DNA from: Betaproteobacteria bacterium | Lineage (GTDB): Bacteria > Desulfobacterota > Desulfovibrionia > Desulfovibrionales > Desulfovibrionaceae | NCBI GenBank assembly: GCA_009778295.1 | Contig: WRKB01000244.1 | Coordinates: forward strand, 1 to 6,535 | Reading direction: 5' to 3' | Length of the DNA stretch: 6,535 nucleotides | Part shown: one piece after another, positions 1 to 5,779 of the stretch | Numbering within the stretch: the first letter of the stretch is position 1 | Layout: every line of letters begins with the position of its first letter | Translations under genes and position numbers: made by a program | The notes under the pieces: generated by a model | What the model saw: only the letters and a program-made list of their open reading frames with translations | The model's database searches: none | Told to the model about the DNA's origin: nothing

Positions 1-492
1 GTGAAAGATGCTGAACTGCTATCCATCGCGGCAGTCTGTATTGAGGGGCGTCGTCTTCGCACCAGGGATGCGTTCTATACACTGATTAAGCCGCAGCAGG
101 CGCCAACCAGCCAGAGCATCCGGGTACACGGATTACGTCCGTGTGATTTCAGCGAGGGCTTGGCGCTCCAGGACGCCTTGCAAAAATTTCTCCAGTTCAT
201 TGGCGGCAGGACCTTGCTTGGCTACTACCTGCAGTACGATCTTGCCGTGTTGAACAAATACCTCAGGCCGATATTGGGGACGGCTTTGCCGAATTATGAG
301 CTTGAAGTCTCCGCTCGTTATTACGATTGGCGCTTCGCTGATTATCCGGGGGCTTACATTGATCTGCGATGGGAGACGATGATCAGAAATCTTCATCTCC
401 CCTTGCTGTCAAGGCACGATGCCCTGAACGATGCGATAACGGTCGCCATGATGTATCTGGCATTGCAGTCAAGAGGTTATGGGGCGCTGTAG
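1..492 (+). CDS. 3'-5' exonuclease, DEDDh / DNA polymerase III epsilon-like (5' end cut by window)
   Basis: This is the C-terminal 163 residues of a DEDDh-family 3'-5' exonuclease, the fold of the DNA polymerase III proofreading subunit and RNase T, which removes nucleotides from a 3' end with two metal ions. Seen here: the segment AELLSIAAV that normally follows the first catalytic motif, an HGL turn at residues 43-45, the Exo II motif LLGYYLQYDLAVLN with Asp80, and the Exo III motif RHDALNDA with His139 and Asp144. The first motif (DxE in a DxETTG context) is absent because it lies upstream, so the GTG at base 1 is only an in-frame codon and not the true start. Family knowledge: stand-alone epsilon-like exonucleases, often beside a CBS/DUF294 nucleotidyltransferase, occur next to sodium:solute symporter genes, which matches the neighbours. 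Substrate and role in acetate metabolism are unknown. No terminator is visible before the next gene, so co-transcription is plausible. Confidence 0.85.
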   Translation: MKDAELLSIAAVCIEGRRLRTRDAFYTLIKPQQAPTSQSIRVHGLRPCDFSEGLALQDALQKFLQFIGGRTLLGYYLQYDLAVLNKYLRPILGTALPNYELEVSARYYDWRFADYPGAYIDLRWETMIRNLHLPLLSRHDALNDAITVAMMYLALQSRGYGAL

Positions 493-507
493 ACTGCAAT
501 ACCATTT

Positions 508-517
508 GATACGTATC
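508..517. repeat. 10-bp perfect palindrome GATACGTATC in the gap before yjcH
   Basis: GATACGTATC is its own reverse complement and lies in the 63-base gap between the exonuclease and the DUF485 gene, 39 bases before the DUF485 start. It could be half of an operator or a chance palindrome. No convincing -35/-10 pair surrounds it. Confidence 0.3.
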
Positions 518-542
518 TGAAAAAAGTGTCCCAGACAAAAAT

Positions 543-548
543 AAGGAG
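543..548 (+). promoter_or_regulatory. Ribosome binding site that fixes the DUF485 start
   Basis: AAGGAG lies 7 bases before the ATG at 556. A GTG at 526 in the same frame has no such site and would add ten residues that do not belong to the family, so the ATG is the better start. Confidence 0.8.
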
Positions 549-555
549 AAGAAAA

Positions 556-870
556 ATGGCCTCGGAATTGACGCAACGGATTCAGCGCAATCCGCAGTAT
601 CAGCATTTGATTGCTACGCGTGACGCCCTGGGTTGGGGGCTGACCTGCCTGGTACTCATAGCGTATTTTGGGTTTCTTTTGGTGATAGCTTTCGATAAGG
701 CGTTGTTTGCGTTGCCGATCGCTGCCGGGATGACTACCAGTTGGGGAATCCTCGCGGCAATTGGCATCATCCTGCTTACGATTGTTACAACGGCGATGTA
801 TGTTCGCAAAGCGAATCGCGATTACGACAGTATGGTGAAAGAGATTATTGAAAAGGAGGTACAGGCATGA
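556..870 (+). CDS. yjcH: DUF485 (YjcH-like) inner-membrane protein, partner of ActP
   Basis: A 104-residue DUF485 protein, the family of E. coli YjcH, which is encoded beside the acetate permease ActP. Seen here: a conserved N-terminal [16 protein letters not shown] stretch (residues 12-27), a first membrane helix at about 27-47 with the family-like [11 protein letters not shown] segment, a glycine/threonine turn (AAGMTTSWG, 56-64), a second helix at about 64-83, and the typical C-terminal [10 protein letters not shown] (82-91) followed by a charged tail. Family knowledge: these proteins accompany sodium:solute symporters of the ActP type; their biochemical role is not established, and an accessory or assembly role is usually assumed. 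The stop codon overlaps the actP start as ATGA, so the two are translationally coupled. The ATG at 556 was chosen over an upstream GTG because of a well-placed AAGGAG. Confidence 0.93.
   Translation: MASELTQRIQRNPQYQHLIATRDALGWGLTCLVLIAYFGFLLVIAFDKALFALPIAAGMTTSWGILAAIGIILLTIVTTAMYVRKANRDYDSMVKEIIEKEVQA
853..860 (+). promoter_or_regulatory. Full-consensus Shine-Dalgarno of actP inside the end of yjcH
   Basis: AAGGAGGT is a perfect match to the anti-Shine-Dalgarno sequence. It lies 6 bases before the ATG at 867, within the last codons of the DUF485 gene. It supports the 867 start over the in-frame ATG at 918, which has only AAGG two bases upstream. Confidence 0.85.
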
Positions 871-2573
871 ATGCGATACGGTTAGGCATTCTCCTGCCGA
901 AAAAAATCTTCAAGGCAATGTGGTTAAGCGCGCTTGTTTTGTTTACGGTAGCCTTGCCCGAACTGTGTCTGGCGGCGGGCACTATTGGCGAAACTCAGAA
1001 ACAGGATACCAATTGGTTGGCGATTATCATGTTCGCTTTCTTTGTCGGGCTCTCGTTGCTGATCACCAAATGGGCCGCCACGCGAACCCGTTCAGCTGCG
1101 GACTTTTACACAGCCGGCGGCAGCATTACCGGGTTTCAGAACGGTTTGGCCATTGGCGGCGATTTCATGTCGGCAGCATCCTTTTTGGGGATTTCAGCCG
1201 CGGTGATGGCTACCGGTTTTGACGGTTTGATTTACGCCATCGGTTTTCAAGTGGGCTGGCCGTTGCTTACTTTTTTGCTGGCGGAACGTTTGCGTAATTT
1301 GGGACGGTTTACCTTCGCCGATGTAATGGCGTACAGACTCCAACAAGTTCCGATCCGGATTTTCGCTGCTTCCGGAACACTGGCGACGGTACTGTTTTAC
1401 CTGATTGGACAGATGGTGGGGGCGGGACAGCTCATCAAACTGCTTTTCGGCCTGGATTACCACTATGCGGTGATCATTGTCGGCATACTGATGATAGCGT
1501 ATGTGTTGTTTGGCGGAATGACCGCGACGACCTGGGTACAGATCATCAAGGCATGCATGCTGCTCGGCGGCGCCACGTTCATGGCGGCCATGGTGCTGGC
1601 CCAGTACGGGTTCAATCTGGAGAAACTTTTTTCGGCTGCGGTTGCGATCAAAAAGAGCGCTTCGATCATGGGGCCAGGCGGATTCATCAAAGACCCTATT
1701 TCCGCAATTTCCCTTGGGGTAGCGTTGATGTTTGGGACGGCCGGTCTGCCGCACATTTTGATGCGTTTTTTTACCGTGCCTGACGCCAGAGAGGCAAGAA
1801 AGAGCGTGTTGTGGGCGACGACCTGGATCGGGTATTTTTATGTGTTGACATTCATCATCGGCTTCGGCGCCATTGTGTTCGTCAGCACGAATCCCGATTT
1901 TCTTGATGCGAATGGCGTTTTGCGCGGTGGCGCCAACATGGCCGCTGTTCATCTGGCCAATGCGGTCGGCGGCAATGTTTTCCTTGGCTTCATGTCCGCG
2001 GTTGCTTTTGCAACGATTCTTGCCGTTGTGGCGGGGCTGACGCTTTCCGGCGCATCAGCTATATCCCACGACCTGTATGCTGCGGCGATCAAGAAAGGTA
2101 AGGCCGCTTCAAAGGATGAACTCAAGGTTTCCAAAGCGACAACCATCGTTCTCGGTATCATTGCGATATTCCTCGGCATCGTGTTCGAGAAACAAAATGT
2201 TGCCTATATGGTGTCGCTGGCATTTGCGATTGCGGCATCAGCCAATTTCCCGGCGCTCATTCTTTCGATCCTCTGGAAGGGATGCACGACCAGAGGCACC
2301 GTTATCGGAGGCTCTGTCGGATTGATTTCGGCCTTGGTGATGACGCTGCTGTCCGATGCCGTCTGGGTGAGCGCCATGGGCAATCCCGCAGGCAGCGCAC
2401 CCTTCCCTTATTCTTCGCCGGCTATTTTTTCCATGCCATTGGCATTCTTGTGCATCTGGGCGATTTCCTTGTTCGATCACAGTGCCGAAGCCCAAAAAGA
2501 GCGGGATGCCTTTGACGATCAAAAGATTCGCTCGGAAACAGGGCTAGGGGCGTTCAAAGCGGCATCGCATTGA
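867..2573 (+). CDS. actP: Cation/acetate symporter ActP (sodium:solute symporter family)
   Basis: A 568-residue sodium:solute symporter (SSS, LeuT-fold) that closely resembles E. coli ActP (549 residues), which imports acetate, and in E. coli also glycolate, across the inner membrane with a cation. Seen here: a hydrophobic signal-like N-terminus (residues 18-38), then about 13 membrane helices. ActP-like blocks are [18 protein letters not shown] (78-95), [12 protein letters not shown] (97-108), [15 protein letters not shown] (139-153), [18 protein letters not shown] (212-229), [16 protein letters not shown] (289-304) and [15 protein letters not shown] (391-405). The last block carries the serine-rich helix expected to hold the sodium site in this fold. 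The C-terminus ends in a charged [15 protein letters not shown] tail like that of E. coli ActP. The start overlaps the DUF485 stop by ATGA behind a perfect ribosome binding site. Relative to E. coli the chosen start adds a basic N-terminal stretch of 17 residues; the ATG at 918 would give a more usual length but lacks a good binding site. Acs follows after 96 bases, which supports acetate as substrate; propionate or pyruvate cannot be excluded. Confidence 0.95.
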   Translation: MNAIRLGILLPKKIFKAMWLSALVLFTVALPELCLAAGTIGETQKQDTNWLAIIMFAFFVGLSLLITKWAATRTRSAADFYTAGGSITGFQNGLAIGGDFMSAASFLGISAAVMATGFDGLIYAIGFQVGWPLLTFLLAERLRNLGRFTFADVMAYRLQQVPIRIFAASGTLATVLFYLIGQMVGAGQLIKLLFGLDYHYAVIIVGILMIAYVLFGGMTATTWVQIIKACMLLGGATFMAAMVLAQYGFNLEKLFSAAVAIKKSASIMGPGGFIKDPISAISLGVALMFGTAGLPHILMRFFTVPDAREARKSVLWATTWIGYFYVLTFIIGFGAIVFVSTNPDFLDANGVLRGGANMAAVHLANAVGGNVFLGFMSAVAFATILAVVAGLTLSGASAISHDLYAAAIKKGKAASKDELKVSKATTIVLGIIAIFLGIVFEKQNVAYMVSLAFAIAASANFPALILSILWKGCTTRGTVIGGSVGLISALVMTLLSDAVWVSAMGNPAGSAPFPYSSPAIFSMPLAFLCIWAISLFDHSAEAQKERDAFDDQKIRSETGLGAFKAASH

Positions 2574-2612
2574 GGAGTACGGGGAACATCAGTATTCAAA
2601 AAGACCATATAG

Positions 2613-2641
2613 TATGTTGATAGCTATAAAAATGTAACATA
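2613..2641. promoter_or_regulatory. AT-rich putative operator/promoter region with FNR-like box upstream of acs
   Basis: The 96-base gap between actP and acs is much more AT-rich than the flanking genes. It holds a 6-bp inverted repeat (TATGTT at 2613-2618, AACATA at 2636-2641) enclosing the palindrome ATAGCTAT (2620-2627). Overlapping these is TTGAT-N4-ATAAA (2617-2630), which matches nine of ten positions of the FNR/CRP-superfamily pattern TTGAT-N4-ATCAA. Possible -10 elements are TATAGT (2608-2613) and TATAAA (2625-2630), but no strong -35 is correctly spaced. An acs-specific promoter with a regulator site is an inference from these features. Confidence 0.4.
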
Positions 2642-2656
2642 GCAAAGCGCATCTGC

Positions 2657-2662
2657 AAGGAG
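2657..2662 (+). promoter_or_regulatory. Ribosome binding site of acs
   Basis: AAGGAG lies 7 bases upstream of the ATG at 2670. It fixes that start and shows that the lysine-rich N-terminus is translated. Confidence 0.8.
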
Positions 2663-2669
2663 ACATACA

Positions 2670-4670
2670 ATGAGCGTGGAAGGGAAAAAAAAGCAAAGTG
2701 GCAACAAAGAAAAAAGTCTTCAGCCGCCGCGCGAGAAATCCGCCAGGGCCTATCTGAAGTCGCTGGGCGAATACGAGGCCATGCACAAAAGGGCTCTTGA
2801 AGATCCCGAGAATTATTGGGCGGAGCGGGCCAAACTCCTTACCTGGTTTAAGCCGTGGGAAAGGGTGCTGGATTACGATTTCATCGACAACCCTAAGGTG
2901 GAATGGTTCAAAGGCGGCAAGCTCAATGCCTCGTATAACTGTTTGGATCGCCATATTACGGGCAAGCGGCGCAACAAAGTGGCTCTCATCTGGCAGGGGG
3001 ATCCTGAAGATGATGTTCGCATCTGGACTTACCAGATGCTCTATGATCGGGTCTGCCGTTTTGCCAGCGCGTTAAAAAAGCTCGGTGTCCGCAAGGGTGA
3101 TCGGGTGGTTATCTACCTGCCCATGATTCCGGAACTGGTGGTGAGCATGTTAGCCTGCACGCGTATCGGTGCTGTGCATGTGTGCGTATTCGCAGGATTT
3201 TCCACGGGCAGTGTGCAAACCCGCGTACAAGACGCCGAGGCCAAGGTGGTGATTACCGCCGACGGCATGTTCCGGGCCGGAAGGGTCATGCCGCTCAAAT
3301 CCATCATGGACGAGGCATTGAAAGACTGTTCCTCCGTGCGCCGCGTTATTGTGGTAAACCGTGCCAACATGCCCACGACCATGCGCGAGCGACGCGATCT
3401 CTGGTGGCGCGATGTCATGGCGGATCGATCGCTTGACGCCAATCTGCCCTGCGCCCACATGGACGCCGAAGACAACCTTTTCATTCTTTACACGAGCGGC
3501 AGCACTGGCAAACCCAAAGGCGTCAGACACAGCATCGGCGGCTACCTGACCTACGCGGCCCACACCATGCAACTCGTCTTCGACCACCGCGAAGAAGACG
3601 TGCATTGGTGTACGGCCGACATCGGCTGGGTCACCGGGCATACTTATACGGTATATGGCCCGCTGCTGCTTGGCGGCACCACCGTCATGTTTGAGGGCGG
3701 TCCCCGTTGGCCCGACCCTGATCGCTTTTGGCAAATTGTGGAAAAATACCGGGTTAATACTTTTTATACCGCGCCGACGGCCATTCGTACCCTCATCCGT
3801 GAAGGTGATGAATGGGTAGAAAAATACGATCTCTCTTCTCTGCGTGTTCTCGGCAGTGTTGGCGAACCCATTGGCCCCGATACCTGGAACTGGTATCGCA
3901 ACAAAATCGGAGGCGGCAAATTGCCTGTGGTGGATACTTGGTGGCAGACGGAAACAGGCGGGATCATGATCAGCCCCTTGCCCTTCGCTACCCCGCTCAA
4001 ACCCGGTTCTGCAACCCTGCCCCTGCCGGGCATCGATACCACCGTGCTTAAAGAAGACGGCACACCAGCATCCCAAGGCGAAGCGGGCCATCTGGTCATA
4101 AAACGTCCTTGGCCGGGCATGATGACCGGGGTATTCGGCGATGCGTCCAAGTTTAAGGAAACCTACTTCTCGCGCTTTCCCGGCTATTTCCTTTCCGGCG
4201 ATGGAGTCCGCCTGGACGAAGACGGCTACCACTGGCTGCTTGGCCGCCTTGATGACGTCATCAACGTTTCGGGGCACCGCTTCAGCACAGCGGAAATGGA
4301 AGCCGCCTTCAACGCGCATCCCGCCGTGGCCGAATCCTCTGTCGTCGGCATGCCCCATGACGTGAAAGGTGAAGTCATTTACGCCTTTGTGCATCTCACC
4401 CTGGAGGAAAAGCCGACAGAAAGCCTTCGTGCGGATCTTCGCAAATGGTTGCGCAAGGAAATCGGCCCCATCGCCACTCCGGAGTATATCCAGTTTGTCA
4501 ATGGGTTGCCCAAAACCCGATCGGGTAAAATCATGCGTCGTGTTTTGCGAAAAATCGTCAGCGGCAATGTGGACGAGCTTGGCGATCTCACCACCTTGTC
4601 CGATCCCGGAGTTGTAGATGAACTGCTCGGTGAATGGGAGCGTCTGACAGGCAAAAGCGTCCTGTCATAA
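2670..4670 (+). CDS. acs: Acetyl-CoA synthetase, AMP-forming (acetate--CoA ligase)
   Basis: A complete 666-residue AMP-forming acetyl-CoA synthetase of the ANL adenylating superfamily. It makes acetyl-AMP from acetate and ATP, then acetyl-CoA with CoA, in the cytoplasm. Seen here: the N-terminal Acs block WFKGGKLNASYNCLDRH (about 79-95), the ATP-binding loop YTSGSTGKPKGV (274-285), CTADIGWVTGHTY (about 314-326), the motif DTWWQTETGG (422-431) whose tryptophan pair is typical of the small acetate pocket, the hinge and C-terminal domain GRLDDVINVSGHR (525-537), and PKTRSGKIMRR (614-624). Lys620 there is the conserved catalytic lysine, which in characterised Acs enzymes is inactivated by acetylation. 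Every key residue I can check is present. Length is close to the usual 650; the extra is a lysine-rich N-terminal extension (about residues 1-24). ActP upstream supplies the substrate. Propionyl-CoA synthetase is less likely because of the WWQTETGG pocket and the acetate transporter next door. Confidence 0.96.
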   Translation: MSVEGKKKQSGNKEKSLQPPREKSARAYLKSLGEYEAMHKRALEDPENYWAERAKLLTWFKPWERVLDYDFIDNPKVEWFKGGKLNASYNCLDRHITGKRRNKVALIWQGDPEDDVRIWTYQMLYDRVCRFASALKKLGVRKGDRVVIYLPMIPELVVSMLACTRIGAVHVCVFAGFSTGSVQTRVQDAEAKVVITADGMFRAGRVMPLKSIMDEALKDCSSVRRVIVVNRANMPTTMRERRDLWWRDVMADRSLDANLPCAHMDAEDNLFILYTSGSTGKPKGVRHSIGGYLTYAAHTMQLVFDHREEDVHWCTADIGWVTGHTYTVYGPLLLGGTTVMFEGGPRWPDPDRFWQIVEKYRVNTFYTAPTAIRTLIREGDEWVEKYDLSSLRVLGSVGEPIGPDTWNWYRNKIGGGKLPVVDTWWQTETGGIMISPLPFATPLKPGSATLPLPGIDTTVLKEDGTPASQGEAGHLVIKRPWPGMMTGVFGDASKFKETYFSRFPGYFLSGDGVRLDEDGYHWLLGRLDDVINVSGHRFSTAEMEAAFNAHPAVAESSVVGMPHDVKGEVIYAFVHLTLEEKPTESLRADLRKWLRKEIGPIATPEYIQFVNGLPKTRSGKIMRRVLRKIVSGNVDELGDLTTLSDPGVVDELLGEWERLTGKSVLS

Positions 4671-4685
4671 CGGGGGAGTGCTTGT

Positions 4686-4741
4686 CGCCCGGCGCCGTTT
4701 ACGCCGGGCGTTCAAGGCCCGCGCGCGGAGGGATTTTTTTT
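4686..4741 (+). terminator. Probable transcription terminator after acs
   Basis: Sixteen bases after the acs stop is a perfect 9-bp GC stem, CGCCCGGCG (4686-4694) and CGCCGGGCG (4702-4710), with a 7-base loop. It is not followed at once by T residues. A further GC-rich stretch (4717-4728) leads into a run of eight T (4734-4741). The arrangement fits a two-part intrinsic terminator, though the spacing from the main stem to the T run is not textbook. Confidence 0.5.
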
Positions 4742-4872
4742 CAGAAGATGCCTTTACCCCTATAGCGTATGGCCGCATGGCCGATAAAGATACTGAGTGG
4801 GAAGGGGATATGGTGCAAGGAGGCGCCAGCAGGTGACTGTCCCCCAGTCGGCAGGAAGCCATGACGCATTCA
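4742..4872 (+). other. Leader region of the following gene, with a small hairpin
   Basis: This non-coding stretch separates the acs terminator from the 128-residue gene. It contains a 5-bp hairpin, GACTG (4835-4839) with CAGTC (4845-4849), around a TCCCC loop, and other GC-rich blocks such as the palindrome GGCGCC (4822-4827). Fragments such as ACTGAGTGGGAAGG and AGTCGGCAGGAAGCC faintly recall parts of a cobalamin riboswitch, but the B12 box and core order do not match. A 31-codon reading frame (4769-4864) has no ribosome binding site. No clear promoter was found. Confidence 0.3.
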
Positions 4873-4879
4873 AAGGGGA
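4873..4879 (+). promoter_or_regulatory. Ribosome binding site that fixes the start of the 128-residue gene
   Basis: AAGGGGA is followed by two in-frame ATG codons, at 4880 and 4886. The first begins immediately after the site, which is too close. The second is 6 bases away and is therefore preferred. Confidence 0.65.
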
Positions 4880-4885
4880 ATGGTC

Positions 4886-5272
4886 ATGTCACCACGTATT
4901 GCAGACACAACAAAGAAAAGCGCCGGTATTGTGACGGAATTTCAGGAAGGGAAAAGGGCATACTCTTCAAGGATGCGCAAAAACGCCCAAGCCAGCCACG
5001 AGGCCGCAGAGGCGGGCCTTGAAAGGCTGAGAAGAACGCTGGCTTCAGAACACGGCATGCATCCCGCCCTTGAGCTGATGCGGGAAAAATTGAGCCAGGC
5101 GGCATGCGTCGCGCGCATGCGGCATGAAAACTGCCAAGCTGTTGCGGCAAGCATGTCTGACGTGAATGTAGTTCTGGATATGTCGGAATTCGTGCGCCAG
5201 CAGCTTGTTCCACAAGCGTCTCTTTCGAGCTTGAGCCAATCGGACAGTTTGGCTCTGCTCCTGGTAAGGTAA
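4886..5272 (+). CDS. Hypothetical soluble, helical, charged protein (128 residues)
   Basis: I do not recognise this protein. It has no signal peptide and no membrane segment. Residues 17-85 are rich in Ala, Glu, Lys, Arg and Gln with few helix breakers and look strongly alpha-helical, with a basic patch at 24-32 and a heptad-like stretch ASHEAAEAGLERLRRTL (36-52). Two cysteines (74 and 83) flank VARMRHEN. The C-terminal third (91-128) is a possible second helical segment, DVNVVLDMSEFVRQQLV (92-108), and a Ser/Leu-rich tail ending in LLLVR. The ribosome binding site AAGGGGA and sensible codon use support it as a real gene. Reading frames on the opposite strand over the same span lack ribosome binding sites. 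It stands alone, with a probable terminator upstream and a strong hairpin downstream, so it is probably its own transcription unit. A small DNA- or protein-binding helical protein is possible, but nothing seen proves it. Confidence 0.65.
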   Translation: MSPRIADTTKKSAGIVTEFQEGKRAYSSRMRKNAQASHEAAEAGLERLRRTLASEHGMHPALELMREKLSQAACVARMRHENCQAVAASMSDVNVVLDMSEFVRQQLVPQASLSSLSQSDSLALLLVR

Positions 5273-5321
5273 AACATGTATATTGAAACAGTTAGGTTTC
5301 CGTGACGACATGACCGGGGGA

Positions 5322-5345
5322 GTTGCGGCATTTTGGAGCCACAAC
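5322..5345 (+). other. Imperfect hairpin in the gap upstream of the comFB-like gene
   Basis: GTTG-c-GGC (5322-5329) pairs with GCC-a-CAAC (5338-5345) around an 8-base ATTTTGGA loop, giving seven pairs with one C-A mismatch. It may be part of a structured RNA in the 196-base gap together with the stronger hairpin at 5372-5404, or a chance pairing. Confidence 0.3.
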
Positions 5346-5371
5346 AGCCATCTCCTCACTCAAAGAACACA

Positions 5372-5404
5372 GCACCCCTTCTTTCCTGGAGAAAGAGGGG
5401 GTGC
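5372..5404 (+). terminator. Strong 14-bp hairpin, possible terminator of the 128-residue gene
   Basis: GCACCCCTTCTTTC (5372-5385) pairs with GAAAGAGGGGGTGC (5391-5404) through 14 pairs, one of them G-T, around a CTGGA loop. An A-T pair (5371/5405) could extend it, and CTCAA (5359-5363) could pair with TTGAG (5405-5409) as an alternative outer stem. No T run follows on the + strand, so it is not a textbook intrinsic terminator. Read on the - strand it is followed by a moderately T-rich stretch. It sits 99 bases after one gene and 64 before the next, so it may end the first transcript or structure the leader of the second. Confidence 0.45.
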
Positions 5405-5455
5405 TTGAGCTTGCATCCTCACGGCAATGTCCGTATCCTTGCGTAGAACAGGCAT

Positions 5456-5462
5456 AAAGGAG
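5456..5462 (+). promoter_or_regulatory. Ribosome binding site that fixes the comFB-like start
   Basis: AAAGGAG lies 6 bases before the ATG at 5469. It rules out the in-frame ATG at 5427, which would add 14 residues unlike the family. Confidence 0.8.
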
Positions 5463-5468
5463 ACCAGC

Positions 5469-5762
5469 ATGTCATCCATATACCGAGATAAATACAAGAT
5501 AGGAAATGTGGATTTTTTCAATATCCGCAATCGTAACGAGGGCCGCGTGATCAAGGCGTTGCAGGAAGTTGTGCAGAAGAAGTCCGGTGAGCTGCTTACC
5601 GGCAAGGATTTGCAGGATATTTACGCGCTGGCGCTGAATGCGCTGCCTTCCCGTTATGCCCAGCGGGGCACGATAGTCTTGCGCGATTCCGTGACAAAGC
5701 GTGAAATATATGAGGCCGTGGAAGATGCTTATGACAGGGTCGTGGCTTGCCCTAAACCGTAA
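5469..5762 (+). CDS. ComFB-family protein (possible cyclic-dinucleotide receptor)
   Basis: A 97-residue cytoplasmic protein matching the ComFB family, named after the late competence protein of Bacillus subtilis. Seen here: a helical N-terminal part NEGRVIKALQEVVQKK (23-38), then the family core DLQDIYALALNALPSRY (47-63), whose D-x-x-D-I-x-ALALN-x-LP-x-x-Y pattern is the recognisable signature, then RGTIVLRD and a final helix KREIYEAVEDAYDRV (77-91). The cysteines that often precede the core in ComFB proteins are absent; the only cysteine is Cys94 near the end. Family knowledge: cyanobacterial ComFB homologues have been reported to bind cyclic di-nucleotides and to influence motility or cell size. 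Whether this protein does so is inference. It is not evidence for DNA uptake. A PHP-phosphatase gene starts 17 bases after its stop, so the two are probably co-transcribed. Confidence 0.8.
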   Translation: MSSIYRDKYKIGNVDFFNIRNRNEGRVIKALQEVVQKKSGELLTGKDLQDIYALALNALPSRYAQRGTIVLRDSVTKREIYEAVEDAYDRVVACPKP

Positions 5763-5779
5763 GCGTCCTGTTGTCACTG

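Noticed and set aside
867..917. actP starting at the ATG at 918
   Set aside because: That start gives a length closer to E. coli ActP, but its only binding site (AAGG) is two bases away, whereas 867 has a perfect AAGGAGGT at 6 bases.
1194..1952. A 252-codon open frame on the - strand
   Set aside because: It is antisense to actP; the product is His/Arg/Gln-rich with no recognisable fold, and the + strand protein is a clear ActP.
3150..4394. A 414-codon open frame on the - strand
   Set aside because: It lies entirely inside acs, whose full set of family motifs is on the + strand. The - frame product shows no domain and is a codon-bias shadow.
4790..4860. Cobalamin riboswitch
   Set aside because: ACTGAGTGGGAAGG and AGTCGGCAGGAAGCC resemble pieces of the core and B12 box, but the box lacks the GACCTGCC end and the other core elements are missing or out of order.
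4769..4864. A 31-codon + strand frame in the leader of the orphan gene
   Set aside because: No ribosome binding site precedes the ATG and the peptide has no membrane or leader-peptide character, so it is probably chance.
4942..5331. A 129-codon - strand frame overlapping the orphan gene
   Set aside because: No ribosome binding site precedes its start and the product is unlike any family, while the + strand gene has AAGGGGA at good spacing.
5273..5468. c-di-GMP (GEMM) riboswitch upstream of the ComFB-like gene
   Set aside because: It would be attractive given the ligand reported for ComFB, but the conserved GCAAAGCC-type core and its receptor helices are not seen.
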